26,964 nucleotides of DNA from Caryophanales bacterium UBA4100. Its GTDB lineage: Bacteria > Bacillota > Bacilli > Paenibacillales > UBA4045. Positions 16,727 through 24,542 of this stretch are shown piece after piece. The notes under the pieces were generated by a model. It saw only the letters and a program-made list of their open reading frames with translations. It was not told the DNA's origin and did not search any database. The position numbers were made by a program, and so were the translations under genes. Location: the NCBI GenBank assembly GCA_002383285.1, contig DFXU01000114.1, forward strand, positions 1 to 26,964, in the 5' to 3' direction. Positions within the stretch are counted from its first letter, which is position 1. Every line of letters begins with the position of its first letter.

Positions 16727-17149
16727 TTAACCTCCCCAAGAGACGGTTACAGTGATAATTGTTGATTCTGGTGTTGTTCCATTATATAAATTTACAATGG
16801 CTTGTACAGATACTTGAGTGGCAGGGTTAGTGGGTGTTGAAGGATTATAGTCACGATCGGTTCCTGCAAAAGGATACTCATCCACATAAACGGTATACCT
16901 GTCAATAGTTTCGGGAAGCTTAGCGTCCTGTGATCCTACTGCTAGATAATTCTGATTCGTATCAAATACAAGCTGCTTTAACTCATTCTCCGCCAATACA
17001 AGCGCATCGTATTTCATATCACCTTTACTTGTTCGAACAACTGTATAGTTAGATACACTAATGAATAACAGCACAACAATGCCAAGGATGGTCATAGCAC
17101 CCAGTATTTCCGTCAAGGTTAGACCTCTATGATTTCGTAACATGGGCAT
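16727..17149 (-). CDS. Minor type IV pilin (PilV/GspI-like)
   Basis: A 140-residue prepilin with leader MPMLRNHRG. The mature chain begins LTLTEILGAMTILGIVVLLF, with Glu at +5. The YDALVLAENELKQLVFDTN segment after the helix is typical of PilV/GspI-type minor pilins. The start is at 17147-17149, with AGAGGA five bases upstream. Met3 (17141-17143) is an alternative with an 11-base spacer. It is the first gene of a two-gene minus-strand unit that should use the extended -10 promoter at 17176-17184, so these minor pilins are not under the c-di-GMP riboswitch. Confidence 0.85.
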   Translation of the reverse strand: MPMLRNHRGLTLTEILGAMTILGIVVLLFISVSNYTVVRTSKGDMKYDALVLAENELKQLVFDTNQNYLAVGSQDAKLPETIDRYTVYVDEYPFAGTDRDYNPSTPTNPATQVSVQAIVNLYNGTTPESTIITVTVSWGG

Positions 17150-17175
17150 TCACATCCTCTATCTGTTATAAGCTA

Positions 17176-17184
17176 ATTATATCA
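17176..17184 (-). promoter_or_regulatory. Extended -10 promoter of the minor pilin genes
   Basis: On the minus strand the sequence reads TGATATAAT, an extended -10 (TGn) joined to a perfect TATAAT. It lies about 27 bases upstream of the minor pilin start, so the leader would be short. The -35 region is poor (CCTCTT at 17 bp), as is common for extended -10 promoters. An A-rich spacer lies between. Confidence 0.65.
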
Positions 17185-17291
17185 TGTTTTTTTAAATAAG
17201 AGGCTATGGAAATGATCATTGTTTCCCGGGGAATCGCAGGAATCGACAGTTTAGTCACTATTCATCGAAAATTGCTGAATTGCGGAAGGTG

Positions 17292-17318
17292 TTGATTCCG
17301 TTGATTCCGTTGATTCCG
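17292..17318 (+). repeat. Three perfect tandem copies of TTGATTCCG
   Basis: Copies at 17292-17300, 17301-17309 and 17310-17318 are identical and directly joined. They lie in the intergenic region between the divergent minor pilins and mrfA, nine bases upstream of the mrfA -35. A 9-bp period places the copies on nearly the same DNA face. The role is unknown; they could be regulator sites or a slippage product. Confidence 0.9.
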
Positions 17319-17326
17319 TATTTGTA

Positions 17327-17356
17327 TTGCCACACGAACATATATTCTGATAGAAT
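17327..17356 (+). promoter_or_regulatory. Promoter of mrfA
   Basis: TTGCCA (17327-17332), an 18-bp spacer and an extended -10 TGATAGAAT (17348-17356, hexamer TAGAAT). RNA would start near 17363, about 27 bases before the ATG. A perfect inverted repeat, TATATTCT-GAT-AGAATATA (17341-17359), covers the -10. Confidence 0.65.
17335..17348 (+). promoter_or_regulatory. LexA-like (SOS) box in the mrfA promoter
   Basis: CGAACATATATTCT matches 12 of 14 positions of the Bacillus-type LexA palindrome CGAACATATGTTCG. The mismatches are confined to the right half. It lies in the spacer between the -35 and -10 elements, where a repressor would block RNA polymerase. The right half is degenerate, so binding is uncertain. 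Confidence 0.45.
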
Positions 17357-17389
17357 ATACTTAAGAATAGCCCGAGGGGAAGCCGTCGA

Positions 17390-19678
17390 ATGAATCGAAT
17401 AACGGGAAGAACAAATACGATTGAAGAATGGATCGAGCAGCTTCGCTTGACACCGGAATTAATGGAGCAGGTGACGAGCTGGCGGACCATTCCGATTCGA
17501 GATGCGAAGTATGCGGATATGCCGGATGGTTTACATCCTAAGATTCGCAAGTCTCTAGTCGATAAAGGGATCACACAATTATATACGCATCAGCATGATG
17601 CTTTCGTTCAAGCGACTTCGGGTCACCATGTCGTAACGGTAACCCCTACAGCGTCGGGTAAGACGCTTTGTTATAATCTCCCTGTGTTGCAAGCGATTCT
17701 AGCGGATGATAGTGCTAGAGCGCTGTATCTATTCCCGACGAAAGCACTGGCTCAGGATCAGGTAGCTGAGCTGCAGGAATTCGTGAATCGGATGGACGCG
17801 GATATTAAGACGCATACATACGATGGAGACACTCCTCCAACGGTTCGACAAGCTATTCGTAATGCGGGGCATGTTGTCGTTACAAATCCAGATATGCTGC
17901 ATTCAGCAATATTGCCTCACCATACGAAGTGGGTGAAGCTGTTTGAGAACCTGCAATATATCGTCATTGATGAGGTGCATTCCTATCGTGGTGTATTCGG
18001 TAGTCATGTGGCTAATGTCATTCGACGCTTGAAGCGGATATGTCGATTCTACGGCTCCAACCCACAATTCATATGTGCCTCAGCAACGATAGATAATCCG
18101 AAGGAGCATGCAGAACGTTTAATTGAAGAGCAGACAGTGCTCATAGATAATAATGGGGCGCCTGCAGGAGAGAAGCACTTTGTATTCTACAATCCTCCTG
18201 TCGTGAACAAGCAGCTTGGAATTCGGAGAAGTAGTGTACTAGAGTCACAGAAGCTGGCGGCAAGCCTGCTTAAGAATGGTATCCAAACGATTGTATTCGC
18301 ACGCAGCAGAGTTAGGGTAGAGCTCTTGTTAACCTACCTTCAGGATATGGTTAAGTCGGAGTTGGGCAGCAAGTCGATTCGTGGATATCGAGGTGGATAT
18401 CTCCCCAAGCAGCGAAGGGAGATCGAGCGAGGCTTACGGAATGGTGAGATTCGTGGTGTAGTGAGCACGAATGCGCTGGAGCTTGGTATTGATATAGGAC
18501 AGCTGCAAGCCTGTGTGCTGAACGGTTACCCTGGATCGATCGCTAGTGTGTGGCAGCAGTCCGGAAGGGCAGGAAGACGCTGCGAGAGCTCTATCACATT
18601 CCTTGTGGCAAGCAGCAACCCGCTGGATCAGTATATTATAGAAAATCCACAATTTTTCTTCGATCGTCCACCAGAGCAAGCCCGTATTCATCCAGATAAT
18701 CTGATCATCCTGATCGATCATATTAAGTGTGCTGCTTATGAGCTACCATTCGAGCAGGATGAGCAGTTCGGCGGGGAGTCCTTGTCGGATGTACTCGAAT
18801 TTCTGCAGGAGGAGCGGGTTGTTCACCAGGTTAACAATCGTTGGTATTGGATGGATCAGGCTTTCCCGGCTAATCACATTTCACTGCGGTCAGCGGCTCA
18901 GGAGAATTTTGTTATCATAGATGTTACGCATGGGCCTAAGGTTATTGGTGAGATTGATCGTTTCAGCGCGCCCACAATGATTCATGATGAAGCGATTTAC
19001 ATCCACGAGGGTGTACAGTTTCAAGTAGAGAAGCTCGATTATGAGGAGAAGAAGGCATTTGTACGCGAGGTGAAGGTCGATTACTTCACAGATGCGAATA
19101 TGGCGATAGATCTACATGTATTACACGTGGACCGCGAGCGCGAGCATCCTGGATTGTCCCGATATTACGGCGAAGTGACAGTGAACTCTAAACCTACTAT
19201 ATTCAAAAAAATTAAGCTTCGCACCCACGAGAATATCGGCTCAGGACCGATCCACCTTCCTGAGGAACAGCTGCATACGAGCAGCTATTGGTTTACGCTC
19301 GAAGAGTCAGCAACTACGGGAAGGTCAACGAATGATCTGCAATTTGCGCTGCTTGGTTTAGCTAATGTGCTGGTGCACATTGCACCGTTATACCTGATGT
19401 GTGACCCGATGGATATTCGCGTTGTGCCGCAGGTAAAAGCGACCCAGAGTAAGAAACCAACCATTTACTTCTATGATCGATATCCAGGAGGAATTGGACT
19501 ATGTGAACGTCTGTTCGAGCTGCATGGCAGCTTATTAGAGGAAGCAACCCGCTTAATATGCAAGTGTTCGTGCTTAAGCGGTTGTCCTGCTTGTGTTGGG
19601 CCTGTAGAAGAGGTAGGTTTATTAGGTAAGCAGCATGCACTTGACCTGTTGAGAGGGTTGGGGGAGTGGGTAACATGA
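17390..19678 (+). CDS. mrfA: MrfA (YprA) superfamily 2 DNA helicase with C-terminal zinc-binding DUF1998
   Basis: ATP-dependent 3'-5' DNA helicase that works with MrfB to remove mitomycin-type lesions in Bacillus subtilis, independent of UvrABC. The protein is 762 aa, close to the family's ~750. Visible motifs are the Q-motif region YTHQHDAF, Walker A TPTASGKT (K91), DEVH box (194-197), SAT (motif III, CASATIDNP), and motifs V/VI with STNALELGIDIG and QQSGRAGRR. The C-terminal DUF1998 has five cysteines in CKCSCLSGCPACVGP (724, 726, 728, 732, 735). Four of these are expected to bind metal. The ribosome binding site GAGGGG (17374-17379) supports this ATG. It is the first gene of a DNA repair run and overlaps mrfB by four bases. 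Confidence 0.93.
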   Translation: MNRITGRTNTIEEWIEQLRLTPELMEQVTSWRTIPIRDAKYADMPDGLHPKIRKSLVDKGITQLYTHQHDAFVQATSGHHVVTVTPTASGKTLCYNLPVLQAILADDSARALYLFPTKALAQDQVAELQEFVNRMDADIKTHTYDGDTPPTVRQAIRNAGHVVVTNPDMLHSAILPHHTKWVKLFENLQYIVIDEVHSYRGVFGSHVANVIRRLKRICRFYGSNPQFICASATIDNPKEHAERLIEEQTVLIDNNGAPAGEKHFVFYNPPVVNKQLGIRRSSVLESQKLAASLLKNGIQTIVFARSRVRVELLLTYLQDMVKSELGSKSIRGYRGGYLPKQRREIERGLRNGEIRGVVSTNALELGIDIGQLQACVLNGYPGSIASVWQQSGRAGRRCESSITFLVASSNPLDQYIIENPQFFFDRPPEQARIHPDNLIILIDHIKCAAYELPFEQDEQFGGESLSDVLEFLQEERVVHQVNNRWYWMDQAFPANHISLRSAAQENFVIIDVTHGPKVIGEIDRFSAPTMIHDEAIYIHEGVQFQVEKLDYEEKKAFVREVKVDYFTDANMAIDLHVLHVDREREHPGLSRYYGEVTVNSKPTIFKKIKLRTHENIGSGPIHLPEEQLHTSSYWFTLEESATTGRSTNDLQFALLGLANVLVHIAPLYLMCDPMDIRVVPQVKATQSKKPTIYFYDRYPGGIGLCERLFELHGSLLEEATRLICKCSCLSGCPACVGPVEEVGLLGKQHALDLLRGLGEWVT

Positions 19679-20958
19679 GTAATCTGCAAGACCGGCTTCA
19701 GCGTCTACGGAGCACATCACCGATTCAGTCCCCGGAGCAGAAACCGACAGATTTAATACTTCCTTCGAATAGTCGTGTAGTTATGACAGACGAGGGAAGC
19801 TTCGTTATGCGTGAATGTCGCTACTCACTTGATCACGAGCATGGTCATTATAAGATGGGGCAATTAATTGAAGGTTACAATCTGTTAAGCCGTATATCCA
19901 AGCGCTTCCAGACGATGAAGAATGTGCTTTCCCATAAGGATTTATTATTCTTCGATACTGAGACAACAGGTCTGGGTGTGGGTGCAGGTAACGTCCCATT
20001 CATGATCGGATATGGTTACTATACCGACTCGGAATTTATTGCTGCGCAGCTGTTTATACGTCACCCTGGTGAAGAGCGTGCGATGCTACTATATTTTTAC
20101 GAATTCATTCAAAGCTTCACGCACTTGGTTACTTATAATGGTCGGACGTTCGATTGGCCTATCGTTAAGAATAGATATGTGCTGAATCGAATTCCGTTCT
20201 TGGAGGATGAACTGGAGCAGCTAGATCTCTTATATATATCGCGGAATCTATGGAAGAATAGTATTATTTCATGTCGTTTGAGTAATGTAGAGGAGCTGCG
20301 TCTGGGCATTCGTAGACATCATGATGTTTCTGGGGCGTATGCACCAATGATCTATTTTCAATATTTGGCTGATGGTGACGTTGGTCCGCTAGAGGGGGTA
20401 TTCCTGCATAATGAATTGGATGTGCTATCTCTAGCTACATTGGCGATTCATCTAGGCACGATTCTTGCTGGGCAATTGGATTTAAGCCACGTGGATACAG
20501 ATGATGTATTCCGTATTGGGGTATGGCTGGATCAAGCAGATTTACCTGATTTGGCGGAGGAGGCTTTTGTAGAGTTATTAAAGCGACCAGCGGAGAAGAA
20601 ACGCAAATATCTGTTATCAATGGCCGCACTTTATAAGAAAAAGAAACAATTTGAGCGAGCTGTCCCGCTGTGGAATGAAGCTGCAGGAATTGGTGTAGTT
20701 GGGCAGACTCTAAAGACGTACTATACATTGCAGCCACTCATTGAGTTGGCTATGTACTATGAGCATCAGTGCAGACGTTACGACCATGCGCTTGATCTTG
20801 TGGAGGAGGCACTGAATCGTGCTGAGAAGCGACAGACGATTCGTCGGCTCTCCGACAAGGATCGTCTGCTTGTTGAGCAATTGCATAAGCGAAGGGCACG
20901 ATTGATGACAAAGGCATATCGCGGGTTGTCCGGTGAAGTGGATTTGCTAACATTTTAG
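19675..20958 (+). CDS. mrfB: MrfB (YprB) DnaQ-like 3'-5' exonuclease
   Basis: RNase H-fold exonuclease partner of MrfA. The ATG at 19675 is preferred over the GTG at 19666: it gives the usual ATGA overlap with mrfA and leaves GGGGAG (19661-19666) eight bases upstream. The protein is 427 aa. The catalytic Asp/Glu pair is in FFDTETTGLG (D94, E96). Exo II is in LVTYNGRTFDWPIV. The late Asp motif is in HNELDVLSLA. The C-terminal third (~285-410) has repeated helical pairs (AEEAFVELLKRP, YDHALDLVEEALNRA) that look like tetratricopeptide repeats, as in YprB. Translational coupling to mrfA fits a helicase-nuclease pair. Confidence 0.92.
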   Translation: MSNLQDRLQRLRSTSPIQSPEQKPTDLILPSNSRVVMTDEGSFVMRECRYSLDHEHGHYKMGQLIEGYNLLSRISKRFQTMKNVLSHKDLLFFDTETTGLGVGAGNVPFMIGYGYYTDSEFIAAQLFIRHPGEERAMLLYFYEFIQSFTHLVTYNGRTFDWPIVKNRYVLNRIPFLEDELEQLDLLYISRNLWKNSIISCRLSNVEELRLGIRRHHDVSGAYAPMIYFQYLADGDVGPLEGVFLHNELDVLSLATLAIHLGTILAGQLDLSHVDTDDVFRIGVWLDQADLPDLAEEAFVELLKRPAEKKRKYLLSMAALYKKKKQFERAVPLWNEAAGIGVVGQTLKTYYTLQPLIELAMYYEHQCRRYDHALDLVEEALNRAEKRQTIRRLSDKDRLLVEQLHKRRARLMTKAYRGLSGEVDLLTF

Positions 20959-21004
20959 CATCTGAATAACACGTTCATAACGCATACTGCAAGAGGAGGA
21001 TATA

Positions 21005-21805
21005 ATGAGTAGAAATTACAAGGGATTTATCATCGATTTAGACGGCACGTTATATCGGGGGGGAGTAAGGCTTCCATATGCTGTTGAATTTGTTCAGATG
21101 ATTCGAGATCATGGCTTCCCATTATTATTCATGACGAATAATTCAACTAAACGGCCTGAAGAGGTTAGCCGCCACCTACAGGCTATGGGGATACAAGCTT
21201 ATTCTCATGAGGTATTCACAACCTCGCAGGCGAGTGTAAGGTATCTTAACGAGCGGGAATGTGGTAATCACGTATACTGTATTGGTGAGAGTGGGCTGAC
21301 GAGTGAGCTCATTGATGCAGGCTATATCCTATGTGCTGACGATGCTGATCACGCTGATTATGTTGTTCAAGGATTAGATCGGGAATTTACATATGCAAGG
21401 CTACAAACTGCTGTAAGGCTTATTCGGGCGGGGGCACAATCGATCCTAACGAATCCAGATGTGCGATTGCCATCGGATACTGCTTACTTACCTGGAGCAG
21501 GCTCAATTGCCGCGGCTATTCGAACGGCTTCCGATCAAGAACCGACTATCATTGGTAAACCCTCTGTAATTATGATGAATTACGCACTTGAACGTATGCG
21601 GTTAACAGCAGGAGAAGTGTGGATGGTCGGTGATAATGTTAGAACAGACATTGCTTCAGGTTCAGCAGCGGGATGTCCAACAGCGCTCATATTGACCGGC
21701 GTGAGTGGAATCAACGAATATGCTCATCATCAGCTCGAATTAGATATAGCAGCAGATTTTATTTTTCCGACGCTCCAAGAATTTGCACTTCATCTTGGGC
21801 TTTAG
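21005..21805 (+). CDS. HAD-superfamily (class IIA, NagD/YutF-like) phosphatase
   Basis: A 266-residue cytosolic phosphatase of the NagD-like branch. Motif I is FIIDLDGTLYRGG (nucleophile Asp11, general acid Asp13). Motif II is FMTNNSTK. The conserved Lys is in IIGKPSV. Motif III is MVGDNVRTDIASG. Such enzymes act on small phosphate esters such as p-nitrophenyl phosphate, sugar phosphates or nucleotides. The substrate cannot be read from sequence. The strong ribosome binding site AGAGGAGGA (20992-21000) supports the ATG. It lies 46 bp after mrfB and 74 bp before the glycosylase gene, inside the DNA repair run. A nucleotide-related role is possible but unproven. Confidence 0.9.
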   Translation: MSRNYKGFIIDLDGTLYRGGVRLPYAVEFVQMIRDHGFPLLFMTNNSTKRPEEVSRHLQAMGIQAYSHEVFTTSQASVRYLNERECGNHVYCIGESGLTSELIDAGYILCADDADHADYVVQGLDREFTYARLQTAVRLIRAGAQSILTNPDVRLPSDTAYLPGAGSIAAAIRTASDQEPTIIGKPSVIMMNYALERMRLTAGEVWMVGDNVRTDIASGSAAGCPTALILTGVSGINEYAHHQLELDIAADFIFPTLQEFALHLGL

Positions 21806-21879
21806 TCATCGTAGCATCGTATAGTTGACCAACTTCAAGGAGATACAAGATATATAAGTGTCTTGAGAGGATGGTTATT

Positions 21880-22689
21880 ATGCCAGAGTGGCCAGAGATG
21901 GAGCATTATCGGGAGATGCTAGACGTCAGGATTGCCAATAAGCGGGTCACGGCTGTTCAAGTCGAGCGTGAGCGTTCCTTGAATATGAGCATACCAGAGT
22001 TTACAGCACGTGTTGAAGGTCAACAGGTTATTGGTGTGGGACGACGAGCCAAGATGCTATTAATCACATTAGAATCCAATGAGGTATTATTACTACATTT
22101 GATGTTAGGTGGATGGATTTTCTACGGACAAGTGAATGAGAAGCCAGAACGAACCATACAGGTCCAGCTATCCTTCGGAGAGCAGCAGCTATATTTTATC
22201 GGACTTCGCTTAGGTTATTTGCACTTATTCACACCGGTACAGTTATCTGAACGGCTTTCGGAGCTTGGCCCCGATCCATTCGAACCTGCGCTCAGCTTAT
22301 CCACATTCAAGGTATTACTCGAGCGTGGAAGAGGAACGTTAAAGAAACAATTAACGGATCAATCGATTATTGCTGGTATTGGTAATTTTTATTCCGACGA
22401 GATATGCCATGCAGCAAGGATACTGCCATCACGAACACCATCTTCTCTTACTCTTGAGGAATGGTCCAGCCTATATGAATCTATGCATGGAACACTAATA
22501 GAAGCCTCGCAAGCAGGCGGATATATGGATCAGGCTTTCTATAATGGTGATTCGTTAACCGGGAGCTACAATCACATGTGCAGGGTTTATGATCGTGAAG
22601 GTGAGCTCTGTCATCGTTGCGGGCAGATCATTGTTCGTAACACGGTTTCTAGCAAGAAATCTTTTCATTGCCCACAGTGTCAACGATGA
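21880..22689 (+). CDS. Fpg/Nei (MutM-like) DNA glycosylase, divergent
   Basis: Bifunctional base-excision repair glycosylase/AP lyase of the Fpg/Nei family, 269 aa. The start is set at the ATG giving MPEWPEMEHY, because the enzyme needs Pro2 as nucleophile followed by Glu3. The ATG at 21871 would bury Pro2. GAGAGG (21865-21870) is nine bases upstream. The conserved Lys is in GRRAKMLL (Lys57 region). The helix-two-turn-helix is QLTDQSIIAGIGNFYSDEI. The C-terminal zinc finger has CHRC and CPQC. In the zinc-finger hairpin the usual DNA-binding Arg aligns with Lys in SSKKSFHC, and the N-terminus is MPEW rather than MPEL. Together these point to a branch separate from housekeeping mutM. It overlaps the endonuclease IV gene by four bases. 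Confidence 0.87.
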   Translation: MPEWPEMEHYREMLDVRIANKRVTAVQVERERSLNMSIPEFTARVEGQQVIGVGRRAKMLLITLESNEVLLLHLMLGGWIFYGQVNEKPERTIQVQLSFGEQQLYFIGLRLGYLHLFTPVQLSERLSELGPDPFEPALSLSTFKVLLERGRGTLKKQLTDQSIIAGIGNFYSDEICHAARILPSRTPSSLTLEEWSSLYESMHGTLIEASQAGGYMDQAFYNGDSLTGSYNHMCRVYDREGELCHRCGQIIVRNTVSSKKSFHCPQCQR

Positions 22690-23507
22690 GAATAGGCTGC
22701 CATGTTAGTATCCGTCATGGATTCCTCTCTGCTGCACAGTATGCACTTGATTTGGGCTGTGGGGCCTTTCAATATTTTCCTAAGAATCCTCGTAGTTTAT
22801 CTATAAAATCATTCGACCCTGTCGATGCTGCTAGGTGTAAGGAGTTCTGCATCACACATCAGCTGCCCTCCATAGCTCATACACCTTATCCTATTAATCT
22901 TGCTACAGATCAACTACAACTTAAGAAAACAATAGTGCTGTCACTGCAGAATGACTTGGCCATCGCTGAAGCATGTGGATCGATCGGAATCGTTGTTCAT
23001 TATGGCAAATATGCTGGGATTGATCCGTTGCAAGGGTATCGCAATATTATACTTATGCTGAATGAAGTGCTTCGGGAATGGGATGGTCGCGCTGTCATCT
23101 TAATTGAGAATCAGGCTGCGGGAATGGGTACGACACTTCAAGAGCTTGTACAGATTCGCGCACTAGTGGACAGGCCTGATTATATTGGCTTCTGCTTAGA
23201 TACATGTCATGCTTTCACGGGTGGTTTATGGAATGGAGCGAATTGGGAGCAGGTTGAACAAGTAGGTATGGAGCTTAATTATTGGTCACACTTGAAGGTT
23301 ATACATCTGAATGATTCCAGATATCCATATGGATCGAATAAGGACTTCCATGCGAACATTGGACGCGGACATATTGGAGACGAGCACTTCCGTAATTTCC
23401 TTCAATCACCTATAATCAAGAATGTACCGATAGTTCTTGAAACCCCAAGTGTGTCTAATTATTCAGTATCTGAGGAAATTGACCATGTGAGAAGGTTGGG
23501 AGAATGA
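22686..23507 (+). CDS. nfo: Endonuclease IV (Nfo-type AP endonuclease)
   Basis: Trinuclear zinc TIM-barrel AP endonuclease that cuts 5' of abasic sites. The protein is 273 aa from MRIGCHVSI, matching the usual MKIGSHVS start. This ATG overlaps the glycosylase stop as ATGA; the TTG at 22668 is less likely. All nine metal ligands of the family can be placed: His in IAHTPY, His in VVHYGK, Glu in LIENQA, Asp and His in CLDTCH, His in VIHLND, Asp-x-His in KDFHANIGRG, and Glu in VLETPS. Coupling with an Fpg/Nei glycosylase makes a two-step module: base removal, then abasic-site incision or 3'-end trimming. Confidence 0.94.
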   Translation: MRIGCHVSIRHGFLSAAQYALDLGCGAFQYFPKNPRSLSIKSFDPVDAARCKEFCITHQLPSIAHTPYPINLATDQLQLKKTIVLSLQNDLAIAEACGSIGIVVHYGKYAGIDPLQGYRNIILMLNEVLREWDGRAVILIENQAAGMGTTLQELVQIRALVDRPDYIGFCLDTCHAFTGGLWNGANWEQVEQVGMELNYWSHLKVIHLNDSRYPYGSNKDFHANIGRGHIGDEHFRNFLQSPIIKNVPIVLETPSVSNYSVSEEIDHVRRLGE

Positions 23508-23553
23508 ACCAGCAATGAAATCTGAATGAACGTATAGAATGGGAGAAAATTAA

Positions 23554-24321
23554 ATGATACAGCTTACCGGAGTTCATCTAAGAAGAGATGACAAGCATAT
23601 ACTTAACGATATTAACATTCACATGAAACGCGGAGAACAGTGGGTTATTCTTGGTAAGAATGGTTCTGGGAAGACGACATTATTAGAGATGATGAATGGC
23701 TATATGTTTCCAAGTCAAGGAACGGTTGATGTTCTAGGATATCGCTATGGGACTGTAGATTTACGTGAGGTGCGTAAGGAAATTGGTTATATGGGGCAAT
23801 CCTTATTAGAAAAATTGAATCTTTCCGATCCAGTTTGGGAGGTTGTCGCGACAGGTGAATTTGCGTATCTGAGATTCTATCAGACGATACCAGAGGAAGT
23901 CATAGCGAAGGCCGAACGGATGTTAGTGGAGCTCCAAATTTCGCATCTAAGCAAGCAACCATTAGGATTACTATCTCAGGGTGAACGCAAGAAGGTATTA
24001 CTTGCAAGAGCAATGATGACAAATCCTAAGCTATTAATCTTGGACGAGCCATGTGCAGGATTAGACTTGTACGAGCGAGAGAAGCTGCTAGATGGGATTA
24101 CAAACTTCGCAGGCTATGGTGTGCAGATGGTGTATGTCACTCATCATATAGAAGAAATAATTCCTATATTCACACATGCGGCATTACTCGATCAAGGACG
24201 ACTTGCTGCAGCGGGTATGAAGCAAGACGTCTTAACAGCGGATATGCTGCAGCATGTATACCAAATACCGATTATTGTGGATTGGCATCAAGATCGCCCT
24301 TGGATTCGAGTTACAAGGTAG
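23554..24321 (+). CDS. ABC transporter ATP-binding protein, YlmA-like, no permease nearby
   Basis: A 255-residue single ATP-binding domain. Walker A is LGKNGSGKTT, the Q-loop lies around YMGQSLL, the signature is LSQGERKKV, Walker B is LLILDEPCAGLD and the H-loop is VTHHIEEI. Overall form (N-terminal MIQLTGVHLRRDDKHIL and C-terminal LLDQGRLAAAG) resembles B. subtilis YlmA and ModF-type stand-alone ATPases. No membrane or solute-binding partner is encoded in the window, so transport cannot be claimed. The ribosome binding site GGGAGAA (23541-23547) supports the ATG. It is the last gene of the plus-strand run that begins at mrfA, 46 bp after nfo. Confidence 0.88.
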   Translation: MIQLTGVHLRRDDKHILNDINIHMKRGEQWVILGKNGSGKTTLLEMMNGYMFPSQGTVDVLGYRYGTVDLREVRKEIGYMGQSLLEKLNLSDPVWEVVATGEFAYLRFYQTIPEEVIAKAERMLVELQISHLSKQPLGLLSQGERKKVLLARAMMTNPKLLILDEPCAGLDLYEREKLLDGITNFAGYGVQMVYVTHHIEEIIPIFTHAALLDQGRLAAAGMKQDVLTADMLQHVYQIPIIVDWHQDRPWIRVTR

Positions 24322-24352
24322 CCTTTAGCATTAGTATTGTGTGGTACATAAC

Positions 24353-24523
24353 CTAAGCGTGATTAAGCTGATAATTATTGCTGTATAGCTCTCGTATGAA
24401 ATTATTCTTAAGAAATTCATCCTGTGAAGAAAGCCCGTTTCTATTCTCGATAAGAAGCATGGATTGAATTTTCTTCTGTAATAATTCATTCTTTCGGACT
24501 AAGACCTCTTGAGTTGCTGTCAT
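24353..24523 (-). CDS. Small hypothetical protein
   Basis: A 56-residue open frame starting at ATG 24521-24523 (MTATQEVLVRKNELLQKK), or 59 residues if the ATG at 24530-24532 is used. AGAGGAG (complement of 24536-24542) lies 12 bases before the first candidate and three before the second. The product is hydrophilic, mostly helical, without Cys or membrane helix, and ends YSNNYQLNHA. It has the size and helical look of a Spo0E-type phosphatase but lacks the SQELD motif, so I do not assign it. It is convergent with the ABC ATPase gene (31 bp between stops) and divergent from the kinase leader. Confidence 0.5.
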   Translation of the reverse strand: MTATQEVLVRKNELLQKKIQSMLLIENRNGLSSQDEFLKNNFIRELYSNNYQLNHA

Positions 24524-24542
24524 TGTGATCATTCACTCCTCT

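Noticed and set aside
17292..17318. Direct repeats as a small CRISPR array
   Set aside because: The units are 9 bp and directly joined, with no spacers and no cas genes nearby.
17251..17574. Minus-strand frame with a TES-TES-TES repeat near its end
   Set aside because: The repeat is the translation of the 9-bp DNA repeats. The frame runs antisense into mrfA, with no ribosome binding site or recognisable domain.
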